DNA of 64,000 bases from Cladopsammia gracilis (GCA_022457155.1 JAJGOT010000033.1:2138501-2202500), one strand, 5' to 3'; counted from the stretch's first letter, positions 22,301 through 34,879 are shown. Program-made: numbers and translations. Notes: a model not told the origin generated them from the letters alone.

Positions 22301-25300
22301 GGTTTGGGTTTCAAGACACTCAATTGAAAACCGCTCTTTAGTGACACCACTGACATATGTTACAAGTTACAGACTGTTCAACTAAGAATGCTTTAAGCCC
22401 TGGGGGGGGGGGGGGTACTCTCATATATATTAAGCTATATGGGTATGTGCTACTGTGAAGGATATGATTTTCAAGCTAGTTAGTCTGGGATAGGGTATAT
22501 AAATCAGAGAGTTTTGGTCAAGAATAGCGTATCTTTATCGGGAAACTGATCAGTGGTATGAAGAATTACCTTATTATAACGCTCCATGAAATTAACGCAA
22601 ATTCTCAAAATTAGCGTTAATTTAAGTCGTGCTAATTTTTGTGAACGTTAATTTCCGTTCATTTCCAAGACCTTAATTGCACCCCAAATTCTGGATTCTG
22701 TCCCAACACATATAGCAACTAGAAAACAATAACCTATTTTCTGTACACTATTTCTCTATCTTTTACAATGTAAAAGCCTTAAAGGTATGTCATCTGCAAT
22801 ATTTCCAGTTCATTCTTGCTTTCAGAAGAGCGGTTCTTGACATCCATATTTTTTTAACTACACAGTCAGTCAAAATATCTTTAGAGACACCAACAATCGC
22901 ATTTTGAAAATTTGCCCCCCTCTCTCGCTTTCATTTCCTTTATTCATAAGAAATTTTCCCTCCAATTCGCGTTAATTTAAGTTGCGTTAATTTCAAAGAC
23001 CTCAATTTATAAGTGTTAATTTCCTATAATAAGGTAAGTCTAGAATAGGAAATGAAACTTGGAAGAGAAAGAGCCTTCCCTAAACGGAAATGAAACCATT
23101 GTGGCAACATCGTTGACAGATGTTTTTGGTATATTACACTGTGATAGTGATACAGTTCTAAAACTAGCAAGTCTGATGGACTCATGTCTAGTGTAGGGTT
23201 GCAAAATCAGCTGAACATGGCATGGTCTGGTATGGGGTAAGGGTTTCAGAGTCCCCCCCCCCCCCCTGCCTCCCCTCCCCTGAAAAAAAAAAACAAAACA
23301 AAAACAAAACAAAACAATTTGAAAAAATTGGAAGTTTTAACTTCACAAATGAGCCTTACCTATAGTTGTTGCTAGGTAATATATCTTGCGGGGGGTGTTT
23401 GACATGATATCAAATGAGTGACAAAACCCAATATACAGTGCTGTAAACAAACAAGACATGATTAGGACTGTGGTATTATATATGTTGTAGGTTAAAATTG
23501 TTTTAGGTTAAAATTATCTCGAACTAGGTTACCTTTTATTTTCCTTTGTTCCAGATTCATCAACATAATCTCAGACAAAGGAAAATAAAAATTAACCTAG
23601 TTTTAAATAAGTTTAACCAAAAATAATTTTAACCTACAACATATACATTGGTCCATTATAATTGAAGAAACGTTGTTACTAGTTGGAATTAGTTGAACTG
23701 ACATGAAAAGAACTGTAACAATTACTACTTACCAGGTACTAGAATATCTCCAAACCCTAATAAGGAATATGGTCTTCCACACACAGACATTGCGGGCTTC
23801 TTAAGTCGAGGCACCTTGAGAACCATTGGTAACTGTTCTTTACTTCCGCCACCTCCACAAAACAAAAATACACATTTTTTGTTGATACAAGAAGATCTCA
23901 GTCAGAAATCAACTGATGGACTCCAACACAAGAAAATGAAAGTTCAGTACTCTTATAGATTGCTACTCTGGGAGAGTAAGAGGGTCTATTATAGGGGATC
24001 GCACAGTCCGCAGACCGCCATAGTTTGTTCTTCCTAGACCGCAAACTGCTTTGGTTTTTTTCTCAAGACCGAAACCGCGAATATTTCTGGACCGTAAACC
24101 GCCAGATAAATACGAATGTACCCGCAAACCGACACTAAAAAATGGCTTAAACTGCCAGCCCGCCAGAGTATAATAGACCCTCGAGTAAGGATGGCAGGTG
24201 GTACAGCACTCACATCCTACCAATGCAACATGCAGTGGAAACTCTCCTTATAGACACCTCCATAAGACAGACACCTCTATGATACAGACACCTCCATAAT
24301 ACGGACACCTCCATAATACGGACACCTCCATGCTACAGACAGTTCTAGATCTTGGTCCCGAAGATAACAAAATTCATACTACAATCAATCCCAACCTCTT
24401 TAATACGGACACCTCTATAATGAGGACACTTGCATCTGTCACTTTGGTGTCTGTGCTAAGGAGGTTCCACTGTACTGTATGTAGACAAAGACATTGTTGA
24501 GACTGTGTGATGCTCAAAATACTATTATTAACATGCAGAATTTACTGGAAGGGAAACAAGTAGCAGCAATCAATATGTGAGGTTCACATGGGAATGCAGT
24601 GAGTCAGTCAGTTTACAACTACAGTTGAATCTCCTATAAGCAGACACCAATGGGATCAGAAAAAGCGTTCAATTGAGAGAGGTGTCCACTTATGGGAGGT
24701 TAAAGGAGGAATAGGTTTTCCTTGCTTTAGAACGGCGGTGAAAGCATTGCGTCTTAGTTGGATTGGAAGACTATTGAGTGACTCAAAAGATAATTGGAAA
24801 GCAATTCCCAACTATTACTTTGAGAAGTATGGTGGCCTTTTGTTTCTCTTAAATTGCAATTACGACATCAAATATTTAAATAAGCAATTGCCTATTTTTT
24901 ATCGTGAACTTCTTCAGTTCTTTCATGAACTACGTAATAACTACGACGATCCGTGGGAGAGAGATCTTATTCTGTGGAACAACAAGGACATTCTAATCGA
25001 TAATACGCCCGTGTTCTGGAAAGCTTGGTTTGCTAAGGAAGTAGTTTCTGTTAAAGATTTGTTAAATAACTCTGGAGGTTTTCTTTCTTTCCACGAGTTT
25101 AAGGAGAAATATAATATTCATACAAATTTTCTTCAGTACTGTCAGCTTATATCAGCTATCCCCAGTCAACTTAAAATAAAAGCCGCCTTGCAAGATGGCA
25201 CGCCACTGGATCTACTTCTGGCGAAAAATGCATTCCTTCTTTCGAACAATAAGTCTATTGACTTTGATCAATTTTGTTGTAAACAGTTCTATGAGTTATT

Positions 25301-28300
25301 TATGGAGAATTCGGCAGTTGTGCCAACTGCAATTAATTCATGGAGAAGGAATCATCCTCAAATTGCTGATACGTGGGAATGCTCTATAAAAAACACTTAT
25401 AAAATTACCTCTGATAATAAACTTCGACAATTTTCGTTCAAACTGCACCATCGCATTCTTGTTACTAACAAAGAACTATATCTATTTAAAATTACAAATA
25501 ATGCAAATTGTGTACTGTGTAATGAACCTGACTCTATCGAGCACACTTTTTTAAGCTGTTCCGAATTTCAGAATCTACTCGACGCTTCTTTGCATTGGTT
25601 TAATCTACATCACCATACTAATGTAAAGCTATCCCCGTCAGAGGCACTGCTAAACCTTCCTTTTGAAGCTTTTTCTTTATCTGCAAGTATAAGTGAAAAA
25701 TTAAATCTCCTTCTCTTGTATGTCAAACAATATTTTTATTCTTGTAAAGTTTTACAAAGACCAATCAGTTATAACGAATTCTTTCATAAACAAATGATTC
25801 AATGGAAAGTTGAAAAGCTCATCCATTCTTGACCTGATTACCGATCCTCGAAAACTCCTTTTTATTTTATTTTCTGCCTTCTTTGCTTTGTTTTGTGCGT
25901 GTGTATGCGTGAATGTGTGTGTTTGTGCAAGTATGTGGAAATAGCATCTGTAAATTATGTAAATTAGTTTTTTTTGTTGTAACGTTATGCTACTTGATGA
26001 GAATGTGGTTATTGGAATATTGTAAAAATTCATGATAGCTTCGGAAGTGTTAAAGATAAAGTATATGTATGTGTAATATAGTCTGTATAGGTCTCAAAGT
26101 AGCAGTATATATTAATATTAATGTATGTAAGTAAGTGAATAAAAAAAAAAAAAAAAAAAAAAAAATAGTGTCTGCATGTGGCTGGGACCATGACTAAATG
26201 TCTGACTACTGTAAGTGTCTGACTAAGTGTCTGCCAATGCGAGGTGTCCATTAGAGGAGGTTTGATTGTGTTTCTTTTGCATCTGTTCTTCTCACATTAT
26301 TTTGGAGGAAAAGAAAACTGCTTGCAGTTCAAGCAGTTCAAGCAGTTCTTACCTGTAGCAACTTCAACCATCACACTTTTACCAGCAGAGAAGAGAGGAG
26401 TAATGAACACGAAGAAGATGTCATAAATGAGCAGCAACACTAGTAGTATAGTGCACACCTTCAGGTTTGGCAATCTGATGTTCCTGATCAGACTAATGCA
26501 GAATGAGATTCCCAGGATATCTTGCAACACCCAGGCATAACTAGAAAAAGAGAAATAACAATTACTCATGAACAATGCGAACTTCTACACTGTATAAAAA
26601 GGTTGTGGATATTTGTTGTTGTTGTGAAAACCATCATTGGGAAAGCAGCTACATTGTATAAAATATATTGTGCTGTGTGTTAACTACTAAAATAAACTGA
26701 CTGTCAGGATTTTCAAGTGCACACTGTCAAATGGAATTACAGCCATGCTCCGTCGTGCGTGACCAGGATCTACAAGACTGAAATGAACATTTCAATATTT
26801 CTTTGTAAAGTCTGAGATTTGAATGAAATCTTGAAGATCTCTCTGGAAAACACTTTGAAAATCACCAGTTAACGGAAAAGTAACTTCTCTACACGCATAA
26901 AAAAACCTAATATTGTTTGGATATGTAACATTTCAAATAAAATGATATTTTGTTGCTCTTTGTTTCCGAAAATGTGGTCAAATTCTCACGGAAATTACAA
27001 ATCTCGGAATGAATTTACAAAACTGATGCGTAAACTTGAAAACTCCATTCAAATTTTCAAAAATAAAGGTCATGCCTGACCGAGCATGGCTGTAAAAAGA
27101 AACACTCTTGATATTAAAACAACTTCTCCCCACAACTAATATTAATAAAATTAATGTATGGGGACAAGAAAGGAGAATTTGTATTTTGATATTGCGGGTT
27201 AAAGGGTTACAGTGTAACGCATCTTACCACGAGCACCCAACAAACTTTTTTACAAGTTAGCCAATCAGACAGTACAAATTAAATTGACAGGCATGACTCC
27301 TTGCAAAGTTGAGTGTGATGGAATGTATTATTTTTGCTTTGTGTTTATCACAGGAGTGTAAAGTTAGTTACAAAATATGAAAATTTTATTCACTTTATTG
27401 CTTCACATGTATCTGCAGTTACAAAAATCATAAGAATTAGTCAGTGATATCGTGGGAACTTGTAAAAAATAATGTCGGGTGCTCACGGAAAGGCATGTCG
27501 CAGACATAGACTACATAGAATACCTCTTATTCCGCTCAATACCCCACCATATTGAAATCACCATACAGAATACAATCAGTGAAATAATTCTGATCTGTGG
27601 AGGACTCTTTAGAATTCTGCTTGATGGAACTTTACAGTCTCCTAAGGATCAGTAACAAAACATCAAAGATAAGAGTTGTTGTTGCTCATTACAATTTGCG
27701 AAACAAAAGCAGTTCACCACTCATTGATTACCGTGATAATGATCATTTTCAGTAAACTAGGTTATATTTTCTCCAAAGCTGGCGAGTACTGAGTATATGA
27801 ATTTGTGCCTGGATTGGAACGGTACAAATGTATATAAATTATGGTTATACCATCAGCCATTATGTTTTTGATTGTCTGGGTTATGAAGGAAAAGAGGGGG
27901 GGGGGGGGCTTAAAAGAGGGGGGGGGGGCTTAAAAGGGGGGGCTTAAAAGAGGGGGATTTAAAAGAGGGGGGCTTAAAAGAGGGGGGCTTAAAAGAGGGG
28001 GGCTTAAAAGAGAGGGGGGCTTAAAAGAGGGGGACTTAATGAATTTCTTGCTCCAAAAGGAGGGGGGGCTATTATTTGAGAGGGGGTGCTTTGTAGAGGA
28101 TTTATGGTAATCAACAATAATACTAATCATTACAAACAATTAAATCAATCAATCATTAAATGTCAACCAACAAGATATGTGACTGTCCATTTAACATTGT
28201 ATTTTTGCAGTGAGATCTAAGTCAGCATATACATGTAGAAGCTAGGTGCTTTACTCTCTGCTATCAGTCCATTTTGATCTAACTGTCACCCACCCACCCC

Positions 28301-31300
28301 ATGACAGGTGAAGAAAATGAATGAACCGGAAGTGCAAGACCAAACATCAAGGGCTCATTACGCCCCTTACTCTTTTTGACAGTGTTGTGGGTTCTTGTTA
28401 CTTAAGTTGTGCATCTGTCAATAACCAATTTGCAGACAATAATAGTACAATAAAAAGTCGATCTCTCTTGGGGTTTACAGAACTTTTGAGCAACATGTAG
28501 TTCAAATAGGGGAGTGTATATTATTAAGTACATTGTATTGATTAATACTTTTAACACAAGTTTTAAATAAAAAATGTTGAAGTTTTTTGGGGCACCGTTG
28601 ATTTTACAAAAATCCAGACATTTCTTCTTCAAGCCAAGAAAGTATTACTCAACATCATCTTGATCATGAAAAACAACCTTCTAGTTACAAGAAATTATGT
28701 TAAATTTTAGTGGCCATTTGGTGACTGACTCTTTAGATTTGGCTGCCAGGTTGGGCAAATCTATTTTAAATCAGGTCACTAGCTGTGCTAAATGTTTAGT
28801 GGCCATGACGCCTAAGTACATGTAAAATGGTCACAACTTGAAGGGTTGAAATATTTCATTTACATTTTACTTAAAACACACTGATTTCCATACGTGACTT
28901 ACAAAACTAGTTTCATCTAAGACAAATAAGAATTCAATATAAAATAATGTACCTCATGTAACGACACAACAAATATAATCCTCAATACCAGATCCCTCGT
29001 ATACTGTAAGTCTGTAGCTTCATTTTATTATGTGACAACAGTCATTGGAATGTGGACATAATTCTATTTACTCTTGGAATTGAATATAGTTGACTCTCTT
29101 GAACTGCTGCTGTTGGTGATGAAGGGACAGCAGCAGGGTTTTTGTTAAGGTTTGCAATCCCACTGGTGGGGAGGGGGAGTATGGGGGGGGATGGGGGCCC
29201 TACCCCAGAAGATAATTGACATTTGAATTAGCCGGGGGAAGAATTGAAATAGCCAAGTAAAGATCCCTGTGTCCCTGCTCTAACTAAAACCATGGACAGC
29301 AGTCAAGATTTTTGTAAAATCAAAGGCGCCCCAAAAAACTTTAATTTCTTATTTTGAACTCATGCTGAGTGATGCTACACAGTTTGAATCATTCCATAAT
29401 ACTTATTAATACATACCAAGAGGAAGCCAGAGGACAATGGGTCTCAGGCACTCGTACAATCCATTGCAAGCAGCTAAGCAAAACAACACTATCACAACGT
29501 ACACCAGGTAGTCATAGAAATAATACAACAACAGCAGAGTGCCACAGATGAGAACCACAAATATCAGCACCATCAGAGGGCTCACTTCAATGGAAGTGTC
29601 GTCAGACTCCTGTTGCTCAGATTGTCCGCTGTTTCCACTTGCAGAGCTGTTCCCTTGTAAACCATACCTGTAATTAAGTAAACATTCCTACATGTATCTA
29701 GGATTACACTAATAATTATAACTGTAACTGTTTGATTAAATTAAGAAGGTTTGAAATTCAGACAAGGGATATGCAGTCCCCCCCCCCCCCCCCCCCCCCC
29801 CCCCACTAACGGGGCCTCATTACTGACAGTGATTAAATTCAACTCACAGCCTTTTCTTGTTAGTAATTCCTGCCCAGTAGGCTCCAACAGCCACAGTGCT
29901 CACAGCCAGAATCCACAAAATGGCCAAATTGCCATCAATGTTGGGAGCTGGTGGAGCATACAGCTGTACCTTTCTTTGATCGCCAAAATCCTACATAAAA
30001 CATGTTAAAACTATTACATACTTTTAACTGTAAAAAGTTCTACTATTGCTTGGTTTCAAAAAAAAAAAATTAATGTGTACTAATCTGAAGATTACAAATT
30101 AAATTGATCATGATTTGCTGTTTTGGTTGATGCCAAATACATAGTACATACATGTATATGTATATGTATAGTAAGCTTAAGAGTGGTCTTGACGATTGAC
30201 AGATTTAATAAAATATTAACAGCTGTACAATGGACATGTAAATATTAAGAACTGCATATGCACGAATACATATAACTCACCATGTTTTTAAGTTTGCTCC
30301 AGTCTTCTTTACTGATCACAGCCATTGGAATGTTTAACACAGAATAATCAGCTGTTGAATTTCCATCAGGAATAAACTACAGATAACAGGACAAATATGG
30401 CTCAAGATTAACGAAAAATTTCATGTTAAAGAGGGTATTACAGCATTACTCAGTTTAAACAAATTTAAATTTATAAAAATTAATAATAACTATTATACCA
30501 TATATTCCATATACCATCAAATCCCAGTTATAAGCAATGCTCCCACCTCCCTGTTTATAGGCCCAACAGTTTGGTAACAAAACATTACTCCACTTGTACC
30601 CCTGTTGAACACCACAGTTCCTTAACAGCAATTATTTACTAGCAGTAATCACAGATTATGGAGACGCGTTCGAAGGAATTTCCGGCAGAAATGAGCACCT
30701 GAAAAAAACAATAGGGGCGGCCATTTGGAAGACCGTCTACCAAAAAATCTCAAATTTTACTGCACATAAACCCACAGGACAACCAACACGAAATTAGGAT
30801 TGCGTTCTTTGAATGCGACAAAAAGTTGCACCAAATTAACTAATTAAAAACAAAACTTATTTATCACAATATGTTTTGCTTGCCAGCCAAAAAACCTGGC
30901 TTATGATATTACGAACAAAAGGGTTACATATACAGTAGTTTGTAAAGAAACTATGGTGCTGACTGAGTTGGCAGCCAATTTTCCCACAGAAATGCCAAAT
31001 ATCACTGTCACTGAAGGGACTCTGCTCAATGTTAATGTCAATCGACCATCTCAATCAGAAATTGAGAGAGCGCTGAAGCATCCTCCCTGAAGCTCTTAAG
31101 GTGGACCCAAAAACCACAACAGCTTTGCTACACCCACTTTTCCTTCAGATCTGGGAAATTGAGAAGGTGCTGTCAGAATGGAAGAATGGTTACCTTGTCA
31201 AGCTGCCCAAAAAAGGAAATCTTGGGCTCTGCAAGAACAAGCGGGGAATTATGCTCCTCTCAATCCCCAGCAAGGTTTTCTGCCACATTATCCTCGAGAT

Positions 31301-34300
31301 GCTGAAACATGCCCTAGATCGCAAACTGCGATGTGAGCAGGCAGGGTTTAGGATAGCCTCCTACGCAGACGTCCTTTGGGCTCATCACGCAATCTTGGGG
31401 AGGAAAGATTGCGTGACGAGCCCTAAGGAGGCCTGCATAGGAGGTTAGGTTTAAGGCCTAAGGATAATCATTGAACAATCCACCAAATGGCAGACTCCGC
31501 TATACATGAACTTTGCTGACTTTGAAAAAGACAGTGTTGATAGGAGCATCATCTTCCAACTCACGGGTCACTACAGAGTTCCACCAAAGTTCATAAAGTT
31601 GATCCAGGAGCTGCACGAAGCCTCATCCTGTTGAGTTGTGCACAACTGGAAACTGTCAGAGCCATTTGAGATGAGCACTGGAGTCCGTCAAGGCTGCTTG
31701 CTGTCACCGATGATCTTTATAATGGCCGTCGATTGGATTATGAGAGAGGTAGAGAGTTTGGGTAAAACTGGCATTCAATGGACACTCACAACTCAGCTCC
31801 ATGACCTGGACTATGCAGACGACATATGTCTTCTTTCCCAGAAATTGCAACATATGCAAACCGAGACCAACTATCTGGCACTGGTTGCAGAGAAAACTGA
31901 CCTCAAGATCAGCAAAGAAAAATCGGAAGTCATGAGAACTAACAGCAAATAGCAGGAGAAGATTAAGCTGAAAGATGTGGAATTGGAGGAGGTCCAATTC
32001 TTTACATATCTAGGGAGCACTGTTACATCAGATGGAGGAGCAGATGAGGATGTAAAAAGTAGGATAGGCAAAGCCAGGCAGGCCTTTAATACCCTCAGAC
32101 CAGTGTGGAATTCACCATCAATGTCCATTAAAACCAAGCTACAGATCTTTAAAACCAACGTGAAGACAGTTCTTCTATACGGTTCCAAGACCTGGAGAGT
32201 TACAAGATCCATATCAAGCAAGCTGCAAACCTTCACCAACCAATGCCTAAGAAAGCTGCCAAAGATACACTGGCCAGAGAAAATCAGCAATGGGAACTTA
32301 AGGCAAGAACAGAGCAAGAATGCATTCCAACGGAGATGGCCAGGTGCAAGTGGAGTTGGATTGGCCACACTTTGCGGAAGGCAATCTGACATGACCAGGC
32401 AGGCCCTGGAATGGAATCTGCAGGGCAAAAGAAAGGTGGGAAGGCCAATGAAAACCTGGAGGAGATCAGTAGAAGAGGAGCTCAAAGAAGCCAACATCAC
32501 CTGGTGCATGGCAAAGAAAACAGCTACAAATAAAGTCCACTGGTGCAGCACTGTCGACACCCTTTGTTCCACTCAGAACCTAATGGATTAAAACCAATAT
32601 TTTTTACATTATGCGATGGTATGGTATGATTTCGCACAAATTACTTCAAATTGCATTGAATTGCTAATCATCACATATTTCAAGTGATGCAAGCAACTTA
32701 CCAGTAAGCAGTTGCAAAGAATCTACAGTGGGATAAAAAAAAAAAAAAAAACAGGCAAACTATTTTTCAAGCTACTTTGCAACTGCTTATAAGTTCCTAT
32801 CATCACTGCAAGATAAATTTCACTCAGAGCACTCCGTTTATTTGCAATACCCACAGAGTACCCCAGCCTATGAAAAGACTGGGTCTTTTATTTCAGGGAA
32901 ATTAAAATATCTTTGCTTCCTGACTTTGGTAATGAAGCAAAAATTTGAAGACTACTTACCAAAGTATCATTGCTTATGATAATGACTTCTTTTGCTCCAG
33001 CATCTTGTGCATAAACTCCCTTTATAAACAGTGTACAGTTTCCTCTGTGTATAGCAACAGCTGCATCTTTCAAATCATTTTGAGATTTCTGGCAGAGAAG
33101 AGGTGGCTTCGCTTCAACCAGAGAATGCTTCGGCTGGAAAAAAAAATGCAACAAGGGAGGTGATAACTTTATTATTGAAAGGCTGAGGGCATAACCGCCT
33201 TACATGTATGTTGAATATTGTCATTTTGCACTCACTTAGCCAAAAAATTATTGTGACTAAAATATTGGTGAAATATTGTTGAAGGAATAGAGATCTATCC
33301 AATTGCATAGTCCAAATGATCCTATAGTCTGAAGTGTCAGCCGTTTTCTCGCCCTACAGTTTGCTTCCCTTTCTATCCTCATGTTGACACCTCCTGTAAT
33401 ATTAGTTAATACTTAGCCTTCACCTTTTGTGACCAATAAGAAACAGTTGTTTATCTCTCAAAACTAGGAACCAATTGAAATGTGCCTACCATTCTCACAC
33501 TAATCCCTTACGTCACCGGATGGCATTATAACCCTCAGAATTCAGATGCTCTCTCGCTGGCGCCCACAGTGGGTAGGGTGAGAAAGCAGCTGAAGTGAGA
33601 TCCTACATCTCAAAAAATATCTCTGGCACTGGATCAGGAAAAAAATCTGTAATGTGCTCGATCTGGAAATTATAGCTGACATTGGCTGACATATAGATTA
33701 AGATGTTCCTTCAACTTTGACTTTGACATTAGTTATAAGGATGTTTTCGATGTATGTACCAATGAAATTAAATCTTCAACAAAGCATCTGTTTAGGGGGT
33801 AGGGAATTTGCTACCTTAGAGGAGGGGTGGGGGGTTTGAACAAGTCACCTCAATTTCACATTTTGTGGTTTTCCCAATCAAAATAATGGCAGAATACAAC
33901 CCAGCGGACATGTTACAAGTTTTTAAAGGTCAAAGTTTGGCTTTGGTAGCCAACTGGATAAAGAGCAAAGGATTACAAAAGCTCTGCATGAACTGGTTGC
34001 TGATGGGTTACACAGAAAAATTTGAAAATAAAGAATTGGTGGGGCATTTGATCGCCTAATATAAGCCTTGGATGGGGCATTTGTGTCTATTTGTTTTGTT
34101 TTGCTCCATTTAAACTAGCCTACATAAATTAAAAGTCCCTGTCGTAAATAAAAGTTTTGACCTGGGAGAAGGGAATGTGAACAAACATCCCTGCCGGGGG
34201 TTGCCTTGGGGGATGGAAGTTGAAAATTCCATTTGATTACCACACTAGCTGGAAAACATGCATTCTGTAGTTTAGCCCAATGATGAACTGAGTACTGTAT

Positions 34301-34879
34301 AAAAGGCTTCACAACATAATTATGCTCTGAAAATACATGTCCTCACAATTCAAGACGATACAGCATACTCCTCCCTCTACTGTCCCAGACACACACACAA
34401 AAATACTAGAAACGAAAATGACCTCACAGAGTCGAGTTCAAACTGCACTACATGTAGTAAGTCTTATGTTACCACGCAACTCAAAATCACGAGAAAAAAT
34501 TGATCATTTAAAAATCAAAACTCTAAACAAGATCACAATGTTTGTGCACACTACCAAGTCTTTGAAACAACAGAAAAACCTTTATTGATGTGGTGGTATT
34601 TACCGTCTTATCAAGCTCCGATGGAAGTGCTGCCCAGTTCGGGTTGTAAGTGACACAAAAATCTTCCGAATTTGTCGTTCCTTCGACATGAAGAACTCCA
34701 AAATGAATATAACCCGCATCTTGTCCGTGTCCCTGATAAAACAAGCACAATTTAGTAGTTTTTTTGTAACAAGATTCAAACTGAAAACAGATGTTAGTAT
34801 TAAAGAGGCCATCAATACACACCTGGTTCATAAAAGTAATGATAGCCATAATAAATATAAGGCGGCCTGCTACCACCAT
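19376..34879 (-). CDS. SPPL2: Signal peptide peptidase-like 2 (SPPL2) intramembrane aspartyl protease, 12 exons
   Basis: Exons, in coding order: 34879-34823, 34732-34604, 33133-32960, 30376-30281, 29990-29848, 29667-29417, 27641-27524, 26540-26353, 23852-23733, 23440-23360, 21710-21556, 19501-19376. They total 1638 nt and 545 residues, in range for SPPL2A/B (about 520-590). Seen: a hydrophobic signal peptide ([16 protein letters not shown]), a protease-associated domain over about residues 45-165, a first TM ([18 protein letters not shown]), a second TM block ending [13 protein letters not shown], the catalytic YD motif [13 protein letters not shown] (Asp363), the second catalytic motif [10 protein letters not shown] (Asp421), and the PAL motif [11 protein letters not shown] (473-475). 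The family is known to cleave type II membrane stubs such as TNF and the invariant chain in endosomes or lysosomes; the substrate here is unknown. The acidic cytosolic tail ends TQRLIDGR. Introns hold two LINE remnants and many MITEs. The ATG lies 143 bp from the divergent CEP15-like gene. SPPL2A versus 2B cannot be decided. Confidence 0.95.
21744..21984. mobile_element. Mariner-type MITE, CAGCTATTTCAAT family, copy 2
   Basis: Flanked by TA (21742-21743 and 21985-21986). Shares GTGAAAGCTCAAAGCTCAAA, CAAGTCAAGACCGAACAAGT and GGCATGCAGATAGTTGGG with copy 1. It is 241 bp versus 280 bp for copy 1. It lies in SPPL2 intron 10, 33 bp beyond the splice acceptor of exon 11. Confidence 0.88.
22080..22337. 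mobile_element. CAATTGAG-family MITE, copy 2
   Basis: The right end CACTCAATTGAAAACCGCTC and interior GAGTTCTGATTGGTTCATTG match copy 1; the left end is diverged. Located in SPPL2 intron 10. Confidence 0.7.
22566..23037. mobile_element. 472-bp MITE rich in GTTAATTT units
   Basis: Ends TTACCTTATTATA and inverse. Inside are repeated GCGTTAATTTAAGT units on both arms. In SPPL2 intron 10. Confidence 0.65.
23479..23645. mobile_element. 167-bp foldback MITE
   Basis: TATATGTTGTAGGTTAAAAT pairs with its inverse; TTATTTTCCTTTGT pairs with ACAAAGGAAAATAA. SPPL2 intron 9. Confidence 0.75.
23981..24181. mobile_element. 201-bp MITE with GACCGCAAACCGC repeats
   Basis: AGGGTCTATTATA and inverse at the ends. 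Between them are about five degenerate units like GACCGCAAACCGC. SPPL2 intron 8, directly before the pogo-like MITE at 24233. Confidence 0.7.
24233..24472. mobile_element. Pogo/Tigger-like MITE with internal 17-bp tandem repeat
   Basis: Ends are CAGTGGAAACTCTCCTTATAG and an inverse GAGGTTCCACTG followed by TA. Between about 24245 and 24335 lie five or six tandem units like ACACCTCCATAATACGG. Another pair of units follows near 24400. The terminal sequence resembles pogo/Tigger ends (CAGTNGAACCTC), by recall. Confidence 0.75.
24622..26269. mobile_element. Pogo-like MITE split by the LINE insertion
   Basis: The left part starts after TA with CAGTTGAATCTCCTATAAGC and the right part ends GGTGTCCATTAGAGGAGGTTTGATTG. 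These match inverted ends of the CAGTGAAACCTC-type family also at 18962 and 24233. The LINE with its poly(A) lies between. Repeated GTGTCTGACTA units flank the right side. Confidence 0.65.
24700..26165 (+). mobile_element. 5'-truncated L1/Tx1-like LINE with poly(A) tail
   Basis: An open frame of about 370 residues ends at 25832. It starts mid-protein ([20 protein letters not shown]), so no true start is present. The C-terminal region has a zinc-knuckle, [17 protein letters not shown], typical of the end of L1/Tx1-type reverse transcriptase proteins. A 3' tail of about 300 bp, with ATATGTATG-like repeats, ends in about 24 A at 26142-26165. The lack of stops indicates a recent insertion. It sits inside a pogo-like MITE in SPPL2 intron 8. 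Confidence 0.85.
26740..27092. mobile_element. 353-bp TA-flanked MITE
   Basis: CAGCCATGCTCCGTCGTGCG pairs with CTGACCGAGCATGGCTG, flanked by TA on both sides. Internal AAATTTGAAT-type stretches add pairing. SPPL2 intron 7. Confidence 0.75.
27896..28110 (+). repeat. GGGGGCTTAAAAGAG minisatellite
   Basis: About nine units of 15-17 bp of GGGGGGGCTTAAAAGAG, with variable G count, followed by a diverged tail ending GATTTATGGTA. SPPL2 intron 6. Confidence 0.9.
30639..30819 (+). repeat. Three-copy dispersed repeat, copy B
   Basis: Full match to copy A in the opposite orientation, in SPPL2 intron 3. Shares GAGACGCGTTCGAAGGAATT and ACACGAAATTAGGATTGCGT. Preceded at 30553-30603 by a segment that also occurs at 63757-63805. 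Confidence 0.82.
31030..32591 (+). mobile_element. Degenerate LINE: reverse transcriptase and C-terminal part, RTE-like
   Basis: Plus-strand frames 31101-31448, 31638-31952 and 31977-32591 together cover fingers, palm and C-terminus of a non-LTR reverse transcriptase. Seen: [39 protein letters not shown], and the catalytic [10 protein letters not shown]. The C-terminal part has [30 protein letters not shown] and [16 protein letters not shown]. It is inactive: a deletion before DPKTT, loss of residues at FEK-DS, an amber stop near 31950, a shift near 32370 and the 94-bp MITE. The clade is probably RTE-like, from memory of similar sequences. It lies in SPPL2 intron 3, antisense to that gene. 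Confidence 0.85.
31354..31447. mobile_element. 94-bp palindromic MITE inserted into a LINE reverse transcriptase
   Basis: Arms from TAGCCTCCTACGCAGACGTC inward pair with the right arm around a short loop (CTTGGGGAGGAAAG). It interrupts the LINE frame directly after EQAGFR. Flanks GGTTTAGGA (31345-31353) and GGTTTAAGG (31448-31456) agree at seven of nine bases, consistent with an old 9-bp duplication. Confidence 0.72.
32695..32791. repeat. Small foldback repeat after the LINE
   Basis: AGTAAGCAGTTGCAAAG pairs with CTTTGCAACTGCTTATAAG around an A17 run. SPPL2 intron 3. Confidence 0.5.
33865..34059 (+). CDS. Unrecognised protein-like frame in SPPL2 intron 2
   Basis: A 64-residue plus-strand frame: [20 protein letters not shown] followed by [19 protein letters not shown] and KELVGHLIA. 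The helix-loop-helix with a KEL-x-x-x-L-I ending recalls SAP-like DNA-binding segments in repeated coral genes; uncertain. It runs opposite to SPPL2 and is probably a fragment of a mobile gene. Confidence 0.3.
   Translation: MVFPIKIMAEYNPADMLQVFKGQSLALVANWIKSKGLQKLCMNWLLMGYTEKFENKELVGHLIA

Noticed and set aside
27896..28110. CRISPR-like array
   Set aside because: Units are contiguous G-rich minisatellite repeats without spacers, in an intron of an animal gene.
31977..32591. Host gene of 204 residues
   Set aside because: It is the C-terminal part of a non-LTR retrotransposon, with the RT core directly upstream.
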